From NCBI RefSeq assembly GCF_902859825.1, contig NZ_CADIKB010000012.1, positions 1 through 64,000 on the forward strand: a DNA stretch of 64,000 nucleotides. The letters run 5' to 3'. The stretch comes from Paraburkholderia phenoliruptrix. Its GTDB lineage: Bacteria > Pseudomonadota > Gammaproteobacteria > Burkholderiales > Burkholderiaceae. The notes beneath the pieces are model-generated. The model searched no databases and was not told the origin of the DNA. It saw only the letters and a list, made by a program, of their open reading frames with translations. This document shows positions 29,976 through 38,485 of the stretch, piece after piece. Within the stretch, counting starts at the first letter, position 1, and each line of letters starts with the position of its first letter. Position numbers and translations under genes: made by a program.

Positions 29976-30902
29976 ATGAACGCCAAAAACCTTCTCCAGT
30001 TGCTGATCCTCGCGGCCCTATGGGGCGCGTCCTTTCTGTTCATCCGCGTCGGCGTGACCGACTTCGGCGTTGCTCCGTTGATGGCGCTGCGCGTCGGCAT
30101 CGGCGCGCTGTTTCTCATCGTCGTGCTCCTCGCGCGGCGTCCGTGGCAACAATCCGCAACGATCCTGCGCACGCGGGCCTTCCCGCTGCTCGTCGTGGGT
30201 ATTCTCAACTCAGCGGCGCCGTTCTGCCTGTTCGCCTATGCGGAGTTGACGCTCTCCGCGGGCGTGACCTCGGTCATCAACGCGACCACGCCGCTGTGGG
30301 GCGGTCTCGTCGCCTTCCTGTGGCTGCGCGACCGGCTGAGCGCGCTGCGCACGCTCGGCCTCGTTATCGGTTTTCTCGGCGTGCTGATGCTGGTGTGGGA
30401 CCAGATCGCCGCACCAAGCGGTTCCGCGGCAACGCCTTTAAGCACCGCGCTCGCAGCGGGCGCGGCGCTTGGCGCGACGCTGCTGTACGGCATCGCCGCC
30501 AACTACACGAAGCGCTACCTGACGGGCGTCGACGCGCTCACCGTCGCGGCCGGCACGATGACCGGCGCGACGATCGTGCTGCTGCCGCTCGCCGTCATCT
30601 ACTGGCCGAGCGCGCCCGTGTCGCTGCACGCGTGGGGCGCGGTGCTGGCGCTCGGCGTGGCGTGCACGGGCATCGCCTACATGCTGTTCTTCCACCTGAT
30701 CGCCGTGGCGGGCCCGGCCCGCGCCATCACCGTGACGTTCGTGATTCCCATCTTCGGCATTCTGTGGGGCGCGCTGTTTCTCGGCGAAGCCGTGTCGGCC
30801 GGCATGCTCGAGGGCTGCGGCGTGATTCTCGTGGGGACGGCGTTGGCGACCGGCGTCGTGAAGCGCCTGCCATGGCTGGGGACGCGGCGCGCGGATACCT
30901 GA
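29976..30902 (+). CDS. EamA/DMT-family transporter
   Basis: This 308-residue protein has ten predicted helices and two EamA repeats, opening LLILAALWGASFLFIRVGV; the second repeat ends in a WGALFLGEAVS motif. It probably exports a small metabolite; the substrate is unknown. ATG 29976 (MNAKNLLQ) is chosen; the in-frame upstream extension is Arg-rich and unlike the family. Confidence 0.9.
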   Translation: MNAKNLLQLLILAALWGASFLFIRVGVTDFGVAPLMALRVGIGALFLIVVLLARRPWQQSATILRTRAFPLLVVGILNSAAPFCLFAYAELTLSAGVTSVINATTPLWGGLVAFLWLRDRLSALRTLGLVIGFLGVLMLVWDQIAAPSGSAATPLSTALAAGAALGATLLYGIAANYTKRYLTGVDALTVAAGTMTGATIVLLPLAVIYWPSAPVSLHAWGAVLALGVACTGIAYMLFFHLIAVAGPARAITVTFVIPIFGILWGALFLGEAVSAGMLEGCGVILVGTALATGVVKRLPWLGTRRADT

Positions 30903-30922
30903 GTCTGGCTGTTTCCGCGGCT

Positions 30923-30956
30923 CAAAAAATTGCCCGCACTCCACCGGAGTGCGGGC
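30923..30956 (-). terminator. Minus-strand rho-independent terminator
   Basis: A perfect 13-bp stem (TTGCCCGCACTCC and GGAGTGCGGGCAA, 3-base loop) is followed on the minus strand by a T-run. On the + strand only A residues follow, so it does not serve the EamA gene; it would end a transcript coming from the right. Confidence 0.8.
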
Positions 30957-31425
30957 AAAAAACCGTCGCCCTACGAGGATAGGCGACGGGGCCACCGAGG
31001 CCTGCGCGTGCAGCGCGCGGCCGTTGTCGGGCTGAGCGGGGTTATGCTCGACGCTCGACTGGATGGGCAAAGTCGTTGAAGCACTCGCGTATTGGAACTC
31101 GTGGCAATCCGACCCCGTGAATCGATAAAAGCACCATGCATGCCAGTTACGGAAAAGCGCGAGGGGCTTGATGTAACACGTTGATTCGGCGGGAAATTTG
31201 CGCGCGGCTACGGTGCTGATGGCAGGCCGCTGCAGAGCGCGCGAGGGTTACGTCACCGGCGTAACGTAGGGGGAGTAACGTGACGTTTCGCTGCCGCGGC
31301 TCATGCGGAATGCCCCCGGCTGCCGAGCGTGGAACGCGTGGATTTGTGGATTAATGTTTCGGCGCCGTTTGATGAAGCTTCAGAAAACGAAAAATATTGC
31401 ACGCTAAGCTCGACCGAGATCGGTG

Positions 31426-31584
31426 CTACCGTCCTCCGAATGCCTGATCGATCTCTCCGGTGCGCAGGATATCGTCGCCGTACAGGTACATTGGTGTTGT
31501 AGCGATCGACCCATGGCGCAAGCGTGCCAGCGGCGGCAATGCTACACCGGCGCGCTTGCCACCCTCACCGGTCACGTGAACCAT
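31426..31584 (-). CDS. Possible small protein (52 aa)
   Basis: ATG 31584 opens a 52-codon frame reading MVHVTGEGGKRAGVALPPLA and ending MYLYGDDILRTGEIDQAFGGR. The composition looks protein-like rather than random and a GAGGGG lies upstream, though about 11 bases away. I do not recognise a family. It may be a real small gene, a fragment of a longer gene, or chance. Confidence 0.25.
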   Translation of the reverse strand: MVHVTGEGGKRAGVALPPLARLRHGSIATTPMYLYGDDILRTGEIDQAFGGR

Positions 31585-31685
31585 TGATCGCCGCGCCCCT
31601 CAACGGCGCTTCGCCTCGCGTCGCCCTCGCCGACTCGTTGCCCGCAGGCCCTCGGGTGGCGTCATATCCGTCGCGCTCGAGACCG

Positions 31686-31691
31686 TATAAT
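31686..31691 (+). promoter_or_regulatory. TATAAT -10 box before the effector gene
   Basis: A perfect TATAAT lies 83 bases before the TTG start of the lipase effector gene. The -35 region (31663-31668) is poor. It is the best promoter candidate for the effector-immunity pair. Confidence 0.35.
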
Positions 31692-31774
31692 AAGCAGTAC
31701 TAGGCGCCTGTCGATGGCGATTTAAAAGCGCGCAAATCTGACGCGATTGCGAACAACGACACGAGAGACCTGCA

Positions 31775-33337
31775 TTGGCTATACCAGAACGCATCATCCA
31801 ACCCAGCATCGCCGAGGACGGATCGATTCACTACTCATCGGTCACCTCTGCTCCGGACGACAGCACGGCCGTGTGCTACATGGTTCCCGACCGCGTGATT
31901 CCGGTAGTCTTCGTGCCGGGCGTCATGGGAACGAATCTGGAGACCAAAGGGCCAGCGAAGTCGAAACCGGTCTGGCTGCTCGACAGCCTGTCTACGGTCA
32001 AGCCGTGGATGACGGTAGGTCCAGATATGCGCAAGCGAGTTCTCGATCCGAACAAGACCCAAGTCCACTCCGGTGGCAATATCCCATCCGGTACTGCCCA
32101 GACGGAGGACGAACTGCGCCGGCGCGGCTGGGGCGAAGTGGCGTACATGAGCTACGGCCAGTGGCTGGTGTGGCTCGAAAACGCACTGAACGACGTGCAT
32201 GCGGGCACGGACCATGGCCGCAAGGGCTTGCGGGCGAGCCTATGCGATATCGTCACGCCCGTCCTGGACAAACTGAAGCGAGATGAGGTAGCGCTCTCGT
32301 ACAAATACCAGTTTCCGGTCCATGCCGTCGGCTACAACTGGCTGCAATCAAACGCCGTGTCAGCGGAGCGCCTCGCAACCCGGATCGATGAAATCACGGC
32401 CTGGTACCGCAAGCAGTTCAACTATCGGTGCGACCGGGTCATCCTCGTCACCCACTCGATGGGCGGACTCGTGGCCCGCTACTACTCGGAAGTCATGGGG
32501 CTGCGCGACAAGGTGCTGGGTGTGGTGCACGGCGTGATGCCGGCCACGGGTGCCGCGGCGACTTACAAACGGATGAAGACGGGAACAGAAGGCGTAGCCG
32601 GGCTGGCCCTAGGGCCAACCGCCGCAGCTATGACCGCGGTGGTTGGCAGTGCGCCTGGGCCCTTGCAGTTGTTGCCGAGCCGCGATTACGGCATGGGCTG
32701 GCTGCAGATCAGGGACGGTGAGCGGTTCGTCACCTTGCCTGCATCCGATCCGTACAGCGAAATCTATACGGTGCGCGGTAGCTGGTGGGGACTGTGCGAT
32801 GACCTTCTGCTCAATCCGCTGGATCCCTCCAAGAAGACCATCGATCAGGATTGGAAAAGTTTTGCAGACTTGATTCGACGCCAGGTTCGAACATTTCACG
32901 ATGACGTCAGCGGCCAGTACCACGCCAACACCTACGCGTTTTACGGCGACGACGCAAAGCACAAGGCATATGGCGACGTCACGTGGACTCAGCAGACGCT
33001 ACCGCTGTTGCGCGGTGGTGTGCCGCCGATGACCGACCTGCTCGCAGTACGTGGCAGCGATGACCCCGCAACTGGCGGTCAACTGGTCAAGACGACGCTC
33101 GATGGAAAAGCCTACTTCGCCAATTTCGTCCTGCGTGATGCCGACGAGCATGGCGATGGCACGGTGCCGGTGCGTTCGGGCCGCGCGCCCGGCCATCAGG
33201 TCAGGGCCTGCGCAGCCTTCGCGGGTATCGATCACGAAGGGGCCTACAAGCTGGACGCGACACGACGCTTTACGCTCCACGCGATTACGCGCATCGCGCA
33301 AAGCGTGAAGGGCACGGCGCTGGACTACAAGGCATGA
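31775..33337 (+). CDS. T6SS lipase effector-like alpha/beta hydrolase (Tle4/PGAP1-like)
   Basis: This 520-residue protein has a PGAP1-like lipase core: VPVVFVPGVMGTNLE, the nucleophile Ser at residue 228 in VTHSMGGLVARYY, an acidic GDGTVPVRSG and a His in GIDHEGAY. There is no signal peptide, as expected for a type VI secretion effector. The following gene is a Tli4-type immunity protein whose start overlaps this stop (ATGA). Together they indicate an antibacterial phospholipase. The start is TTG 31775. Base composition is visibly less GC-rich than its neighbours. No VgrG, PAAR or Tap gene is adjacent. Confidence 0.8.
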   Translation: MAIPERIIQPSIAEDGSIHYSSVTSAPDDSTAVCYMVPDRVIPVVFVPGVMGTNLETKGPAKSKPVWLLDSLSTVKPWMTVGPDMRKRVLDPNKTQVHSGGNIPSGTAQTEDELRRRGWGEVAYMSYGQWLVWLENALNDVHAGTDHGRKGLRASLCDIVTPVLDKLKRDEVALSYKYQFPVHAVGYNWLQSNAVSAERLATRIDEITAWYRKQFNYRCDRVILVTHSMGGLVARYYSEVMGLRDKVLGVVHGVMPATGAAATYKRMKTGTEGVAGLALGPTAAAMTAVVGSAPGPLQLLPSRDYGMGWLQIRDGERFVTLPASDPYSEIYTVRGSWWGLCDDLLLNPLDPSKKTIDQDWKSFADLIRRQVRTFHDDVSGQYHANTYAFYGDDAKHKAYGDVTWTQQTLPLLRGGVPPMTDLLAVRGSDDPATGGQLVKTTLDGKAYFANFVLRDADEHGDGTVPVRSGRAPGHQVRACAAFAGIDHEGAYKLDATRRFTLHAITRIAQSVKGTALDYKA

Positions 33338-34416
33338 GGAAAACGCGCGCAGCACTCGCTGTTGCCTGCCTGATATTGACCGTTGCCGCGTGCGATCACA
33401 AGCCGGCACCGCTGAGCCAACAGGAAAAGCAAATCGTGACTGAACTGACTGCGAATATGAAAACGCGGTGTGTGGGCCGCTATATGATCGACATGCCGGG
33501 GGAAGCCGTGGAATCCGGCTACGCGAAGATACAGGGCGTCAGCGTCGAGGCAAAGGCGATGACGGAAGACGTCTGGCGGCAGGAGGTCGCGCAGCGCGAA
33601 GCGGCGTTGAAAGCAACCAGGAGCCGCGATGCGTATCCGTTCCTATATGCGGCTGGTCAAGCAAGGGGGGAACACACCTACTACTTTATCCATCGCGGCA
33701 CCATCTATGAAGCTCCGGCCACGCGACATATCGAAGGATACAAGTGGGACAGCGGGTATCGGTTCCTGCTGAAGATCGAAACTTACGACTACACCCACCC
33801 GGACCAAACCGATGATCCAATCGTCAAGCAGTTCGACGTGAAAAACGAAGTTCCCGGGAAAACCGCGGTGGTGTTCAGCCTGCTGGAAAAACTGCGTGGC
33901 CGCTCCCCGGACGACATTCCGACTGAGCCTGGCGTGTGTTTCGCCGGCGGATTCCTGCCTGCGCCAGCGGGCAGCAATGAAGACGTGGACGCGCAGTTCA
34001 ACCTGACTCACATGCAAGATGTGAGCTTTGATATTTCGACCACACCCGATGTTCGCGAGAGGACAACGCTGCTACAACGCGCCGACAGTCCGGAAGTACG
34101 CCAGGAACTCAGGGACGCTGACGGCATGCTTGTCCGAAAAGGAATTGTCGATCTGCACGGTCCGGAGGCCGAGGAGTGGCTGGTCGAGGGCCGGCGGCCT
34201 GGAGGTGGTCGCGGGCACTCGTTTTCCCTGACTTCCAATGAGACGAGCAGTGGGCCTGCCACACCATACCTGTCACTCGATCTGACCACCGGAGGACAGC
34301 TCATGATCCAGGGAAAACTTGTAAAACTCGAAAAGGCCTCACTGACAACGGGCGAAGCTGTAGGCCTATGGGATACGGTGTCGAGAACACTTCGACTCAG
34401 ACCGGGCGCAATGTGA
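33334..34416 (+). CDS. Tli4-family T6SS immunity lipoprotein
   Basis: This 360-residue exported lipoprotein has lipobox VAAC and then DHKPAPLSQQE. The N-terminal motif MKTRCVGRYMIDMPGEA is typical of the Tli4 family, which binds and blocks periplasm-acting Tle4 lipases. The rest is predicted beta-rich and ends with a repeat-like region (TPYLSLDLTTGGQLMIQGKL). It overlaps the effector stop by four bases, so the two are translationally coupled. It should protect the producer and its kin from the effector at 31775. Confidence 0.85.
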   Translation: MRKTRAALAVACLILTVAACDHKPAPLSQQEKQIVTELTANMKTRCVGRYMIDMPGEAVESGYAKIQGVSVEAKAMTEDVWRQEVAQREAALKATRSRDAYPFLYAAGQARGEHTYYFIHRGTIYEAPATRHIEGYKWDSGYRFLLKIETYDYTHPDQTDDPIVKQFDVKNEVPGKTAVVFSLLEKLRGRSPDDIPTEPGVCFAGGFLPAPAGSNEDVDAQFNLTHMQDVSFDISTTPDVRERTTLLQRADSPEVRQELRDADGMLVRKGIVDLHGPEAEEWLVEGRRPGGGRGHSFSLTSNETSSGPATPYLSLDLTTGGQLMIQGKLVKLEKASLTTGEAVGLWDTVSRTLRLRPGAM

Positions 34417-34640
34417 CCCGGGCTTTGTCCGTTGCGGTAATTTCCAGCAGGAAACGAATGCGGATGCAAGCACGGCTCATTGCGAATGCTGGTCGCGACA
34501 GTCAGAAAGGAAATCAAGAGGCGGGTTCTGCTTGTAAGCGGCCTGCGACGTAGCACCCCTCGGCCGGCTTGATCGGGTTCGCCGCCTCGTCCACCCAGTC
34601 GCGGCGCTAAATTTTCCCTTTTCTGAAGCGCCCCACCGAT
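34417..34640. other. Intergenic region after the effector pair
   Basis: About 220 bases between the immunity gene and a weak minus-strand ORF. No terminator, gene or remnant of T6SS genes is seen; the composition returns to GC-rich near 34560. Confidence 0.5.
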
Positions 34641-34796
34641 TCAGCGCATCGGCCACCTCGAGCGCAGCGCGCTGGATTGCCGGGCCCGCATGGCTCGCGG
34701 CTCGCGCGGCTGCCGTGGACTCAACGCGGCGCCGCACACCAGCGCGAGCACCAGCAGGCTCGCGGCCCACATCCAGTAAGGAATCACGTCGAACAT
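34641..34796 (-). CDS. Possible single-span membrane peptide (51 aa)
   Basis: ATG 34796 has GGAG six bases upstream. The product starts MFDVIPYWMWAASLLVLALV, one hydrophobic helix, and then turns strongly Arg/Pro-rich. I do not recognise it. The ribosome binding site and the helix support a real gene; the biased tail argues against one. Confidence 0.35.
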   Translation of the reverse strand: MFDVIPYWMWAASLLVLALVCGAALSPRQPREPRAMRARQSSALRSRWPMR

Positions 34797-34915
34797 GGCC
34801 ATCTCCGGTGGATGCCGGTCTGCGCCGGCGCCGTCATGACAAGCAAGACATGTGCACGGCGCGTCGGACACAGCGCGTGCCGCCGTGCGCGCCAAGCCCA
34901 AGCAGCGAAGACCAT

Positions 34916-34963
34916 AAAAAAACCCGCCCGGAACGCAAAGGTCCCGGACGGGTTTTCGGAGCG
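34916..34963 (-). terminator. Terminator after bamC
   Basis: An imperfect GC-rich stem (ACCCGCCCGG with CCCGGACGGGT) is followed on the minus strand by a long T-run (AAAAAA on the + strand). It lies 24 bases after the bamC stop. Confidence 0.8.
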
Positions 34964-34986
34964 CTTGCCGCCGCAGCGGGCGCGCG

Positions 34987-36225
34987 TCAGTGCAACTGGT
35001 CGGCCATGAGACTCAGAATCTGCCGCGCCTGCGGGCTTTCGTCGATACCGCCCTTGTCGTCCACGACGGCCACGCGCGTCTGGTCCGGCGTCAGCGCCCG
35101 CACGTTCACGCGATACTGCTTGGCCACCTTTTCCTTCTTGCCGTGGAACACCTGGCTCCAGAAGCCCTGTTCAGCCGACGACATGTCCTTCGGATCGACG
35201 TAGCGCACGAAATACAGGCCGCGCGTCAGATCGCGGTCGTCCACGGTGAAATTGCTGCGGTCGAGCGCGAGGCCCACACGCAGCCACGCGCGGTCATACG
35301 GCTCGCCGAGCGTGAGCTCGTTCGACGACAGCTGCGCCGCCGGACCACCGTTTGCCGCGTCCGGATCGCGCACGGGCTGCTGGGCCGCCAGCACGACGTT
35401 TTGGGCCGCCGTAGCCGCGGCCGCCGACTTCGCGCCCGCCGTCGCCGCATTGGGCGCCGTTTGGGCACCGGCCGGCGAGAGCGCCGCGGTTTGTGCGCCG
35501 CCCGACTTGCCGCGCGAATCGGCGAGCGCGAGCGCCGCCATCAGGCGCTTCAGGTATTCCTGCTCGAGACCGGGATCGTTCGGCTTGGGCTGCCATGTGC
35601 TCGAATCGTTGTTCGTGCCGGTCAGCGCCTCGCGCATGCCCTTCTGGCTGATGAACACATAGGTGCCGCCGTTCGGCGCCGGTTCGAGGCGCGTGCGGTA
35701 CTTGTTGCGCTCCGAGGTGACGTAGCTGTTGCCCATGGCCTTCGACAGCGTGCTGCGGATCAGGCCGTCGTTGATCTGCGCGTGGGTTTCGTTCCAGTCG
35801 GTCTCCATCACGCCCTTGTCGCGTTGATCGACGACCAGCAGGAAACCCTGCTCCTGCCAGAAGCGGCGGATTTGCGGCCACGCCTCTGCCGGCGTCTTGC
35901 TGTCGATCACAAGCCAGCTTTCGGTGCCGTCGCGCTGAATATGCATGCCGCTCACGGGCGGCACGACGGAAAGCGTGTTCGCCGCCGGCGCCTGAGCCTG
36001 CACCTGGCGCAGCGTGGACAGCGAGGTTTCGCCGCCTTGCGGCGGCAGCGAACGCTGATCGGCCGTCTCGTCGATCAGATTCGGCGGGACGGCGAGTGAC
36101 ACCTGCTTCGATTTCGAGTCGCTCTTGTAATCGACCTTGGTCGGCGACGACGTGCCGCAGCCGGCGACCAGCCCGCCCGCCATCAGCATTACTGCAAACC
36201 GCTTGGTAAGACGAAGATCAGTCAT
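34987..36225 (-). CDS. bamC: Outer membrane assembly lipoprotein BamC
   Basis: This 412-residue lipoprotein has lipobox LVAGC. It belongs to the BamC/NlpB family of accessory lipoproteins of the BAM complex that inserts outer-membrane beta-barrels. The N-terminal BamD-binding region (VDYKSDSKSKQVSLAVPPNL) and two helix-grip domains are visible, joined by an Ala-rich linker near residue 240. It is longer than E. coli BamC (about 344 aa). In many Burkholderiales bamC follows dapA; no dapA is seen upstream here. Confidence 0.9.
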   Translation of the reverse strand: MTDLRLTKRFAVMLMAGGLVAGCGTSSPTKVDYKSDSKSKQVSLAVPPNLIDETADQRSLPPQGGETSLSTLRQVQAQAPAANTLSVVPPVSGMHIQRDGTESWLVIDSKTPAEAWPQIRRFWQEQGFLLVVDQRDKGVMETDWNETHAQINDGLIRSTLSKAMGNSYVTSERNKYRTRLEPAPNGGTYVFISQKGMREALTGTNNDSSTWQPKPNDPGLEQEYLKRLMAALALADSRGKSGGAQTAALSPAGAQTAPNAATAGAKSAAAATAAQNVVLAAQQPVRDPDAANGGPAAQLSSNELTLGEPYDRAWLRVGLALDRSNFTVDDRDLTRGLYFVRYVDPKDMSSAEQGFWSQVFHGKKEKVAKQYRVNVRALTPDQTRVAVVDDKGGIDESPQARQILSLMADQLH

Positions 36226-36571
36226 GTTCGGGGAATCCTTCCGCTACGCCACGGCAAGATTCCGTGGATCAACCCAACATTTTACCGATCCCGGCGAGCC
36301 CTGTGCAAAAACTGGGGTTTGCCCCGCCTAGTGCCCGCTTGAGCATGCGCGGATTTTAACAATCGACAACTATTCCGAACGGCGTGTCAGAGGCATGCGC
36401 GCTCGCTGTCAGAACATTGTTTTCAAAGACTCTTTCCGGTTTCGGCCCACGACCGTTTTTGGGATGACGTTAGTCTCGCAGACGGCCGTCCTGCGTGATC
36501 GTGAAACACGGGTGCTATCTTCAAAACGCCTTTCCGAGAAGCCCCGAACGCCCCACGCAGGAGACGCCGTC
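36226..36571. other. Divergent intergenic region
   Basis: This 346-base region lies between bamC and the DUF2844 gene. It holds AT-richer stretches near 36355 and 36415-36450 but no clear promoter, hairpin or ORF. Confidence 0.5.
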
Positions 36572-37027
36572 ATGCTGCAAATCCACTCTTTCCGCCTCCT
36601 CGGCACCTTAGCGATCGCCGTCGCGAGCTTGTGCAGCAGCGCCAGCGCTTGCGCCCAACTCGGCGGCGTGATGGCGCCAAGAGCCGGCACGAGCGCGCCC
36701 CAAAGCCTGCTGAACGGCGCGCTGCGCCTGCGCACCTCGACGGATGCGGGCAACACGACCATCAACGAGTACGGCACGAGCAGCGGCGAAATCGTCGCCT
36801 ACACGTGGCAAGGTCCGACCATGCCGGATCTGGCCGCGCTGCTTGGCAAGTACGCCGGCTCTTACCGCGCGGGCGCCGCGGCGGCGGCGGACGGCAATCT
36901 GCACGCGTCGCGCGTCGTGCGGCCGGACGTGATCGTCGAATCCGGCGGCCCGATGCGCTGCTACGCGGGCCGCGCCTGGCTGCCCGGCGCGCTGCCGCCG
37001 GGCGTGACGGCCGACGACCTGCGCTGA
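36572..37027 (+). CDS. DUF2844 exported protein
   Basis: This 151-residue protein has a signal peptide ending near SASACAQLGG. The family motif NTTINEYGTSSGEIVAYTWQ and a C-terminal GAWLP-type segment (GRAWLPGALPPGVTADDLR) identify DUF2844. GGAG lies nine bases before ATG 36572. It is followed 38 bases later by a DUF3443 lipoprotein, its usual partner in Burkholderiales. Function unknown. Confidence 0.85.
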   Translation: MLQIHSFRLLGTLAIAVASLCSSASACAQLGGVMAPRAGTSAPQSLLNGALRLRTSTDAGNTTINEYGTSSGEIVAYTWQGPTMPDLAALLGKYAGSYRAGAAAAADGNLHASRVVRPDVIVESGGPMRCYAGRAWLPGALPPGVTADDLR

Positions 37028-37065
37028 CGGCCCGACCCCGAACCACTGCCGACCTCTTTGACGCC

Positions 37066-38343
37066 ATGAAGCCGAACCATCGTCTTTGCGCCCTGCTCCT
37101 CGTCTGCGCCGCCCTGACCGCTTGCGGAGGCGGCGGCGGAGGCAGCGCCCCGACCACCGCGTCCAACACGAACGCACCCGCCGGCACGGCAAACTCGCCC
37201 GCAGCGGACGCGCCCCTTGCCGCTTCGAGCCCCAGCAGCACGAGCGGCAACAGCGTCGCCCAGTCGAACACGCCGAACATCCAGCCGATCGTCGTGCACG
37301 CCGCGCCGCGCCTCACGCGCAACATGCTGACGACAAGCGTCACGCTGTGCCAGCCGGGCACGGACCAGTGCGCGACCATCGACAACATTCAGGTGGACAC
37401 CGGCTCGCACGGCCTGCGCATTCTCGCCTCCGCGTTGCCGGCGAGCCTGCCGCTCGCGGCAGTGGCGTCGGGCGGCGGCGTCTCGGGCGAATGCGCGGTC
37501 TTCGGCGGCGGCTACGCGTGGGGCGCCGTGCGCAGCGCCGACGTGCGGATGGCCGGACAACTGGCCGCCTCCATCCCGATCCAGTTGATCGCCGACCCCG
37601 CGGTGCCGTCGGTGCCCGCCGACTGCGCCGGCTCCGGCCCGTCGATGCTCACGCTCGACACGCTGCGCGCGAACGGCATCCTCGGCGTCGGCGTATTCGC
37701 AGCCGACTGCGGCGCGGCCTGCGCCAACGCGGCGCTGCCTCGCTGGTACTACAGTTGCGACGCAAGCGGCGCGTGCCTGCCGAGCGCGCAGCCCGTCGCG
37801 CAGCAGGTGGTCAATCCGGTCAGCCGCTTCGCGCTCGACAACAATGGCATCGTGATCGAGCTTCCCGACGTGCCGGACAGCGGCGCGGACACCGTGTCGG
37901 GCACGATGATCTTCGGCATCGACACCCAGGCGAACAACACGCTCGGCAACGCGAGCGTGCTCAAGGGCAGTCCGCAAACCGGTTATGTGAGTACGGCGTA
38001 CGAGGGCCAGACCTACGCGCAAAGCTATCTCGACACCGGCTCGAACGGCCTTTTCTATCGCGACACGCAACTGCCGCAATGCGGCTACTGGTATTGCCCG
38101 GATTCCACGCGCTCAGCCAGCGCGACGATCAGCGGCACAAACGGCGCGTCGACCACGGTGAGCTTCGCTGTCGGCAATTCGCGGGTTCTGTTTGCCTCGG
38201 CGAATAATGCCTTCGACAATCTCGCCGGCCCGGCGGCGAGCGGCTTCGGCTGGGGCCTGCCGTTCTTTTTCGGCCGCCGCGTGTACACGGCGATCGCGTC
38301 GCGCGCGACGTCCGCGGGGCCGGGTCCGTACTATGCATTCTGA
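37066..38343 (+). CDS. DUF3443 lipoprotein
   Basis: This 425-residue lipoprotein has lipobox LTAC followed by GGGGGGS. A Ser/Thr/Ala-rich linker precedes the DUF3443 domain, which resembles an aspartic-protease-like fold: IQVDTGSHGLRI and later SYLDTGSNGLFY are two D-T-G-S motifs. Four cysteine clusters could form disulfides. Function is unknown; the paired DTGS motifs raise the possibility of a pepsin-like hydrolase. It is encoded in tandem with the DUF2844 protein. Confidence 0.88.
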   Translation: MKPNHRLCALLLVCAALTACGGGGGGSAPTTASNTNAPAGTANSPAADAPLAASSPSSTSGNSVAQSNTPNIQPIVVHAAPRLTRNMLTTSVTLCQPGTDQCATIDNIQVDTGSHGLRILASALPASLPLAAVASGGGVSGECAVFGGGYAWGAVRSADVRMAGQLAASIPIQLIADPAVPSVPADCAGSGPSMLTLDTLRANGILGVGVFAADCGAACANAALPRWYYSCDASGACLPSAQPVAQQVVNPVSRFALDNNGIVIELPDVPDSGADTVSGTMIFGIDTQANNTLGNASVLKGSPQTGYVSTAYEGQTYAQSYLDTGSNGLFYRDTQLPQCGYWYCPDSTRSASATISGTNGASTTVSFAVGNSRVLFASANNAFDNLAGPAASGFGWGLPFFFGRRVYTAIASRATSAGPGPYYAF

Positions 38344-38485
38344 AGGTAAGACCGTATTCGAGCTGCTGAAAATTCACAAACTGGTGGAAAGCACATATTC
38401 GATATGGGGTGGCTGCGATAATCGCCGTTCGCGGCTAACGCTTCACGAAGATAGTTAGTCATGCATAACTGTCAACCGTCACTCC

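Larger units (their letters stand above)
30903..31774. other. Long gene-poor region, possibly foreign
   Basis: These 872 bases separate the EamA gene from the T6SS effector pair. They hold a minus-strand terminator with a second hairpin at the left end, a weak 52-codon minus-strand ORF, and a cluster of GTAACGT/ACGTTAC motifs near 31248-31285. A TATAAT box lies at 31686-31691. AT-rich patches near 31390 contrast with the flanks. I see no recognisable gene remnants. Confidence 0.5.

Noticed and set aside
29819..30982. 387-codon frame overlapping the second EamA gene
   Set aside because: Arg/His-rich shadow of the EamA gene, which has clear transmembrane helices in its own frame.
31600..31809. 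69-codon minus-strand ORF over the effector gene start
   Set aside because: It overlaps the promoter region and start of the effector gene and ends in an Arg-rich tail; no supporting signal.
36226..36571. Expected dapA upstream of bamC
   Set aside because: No dapA coding sequence is present; the region is intergenic and leads to a divergent DUF2844 gene.
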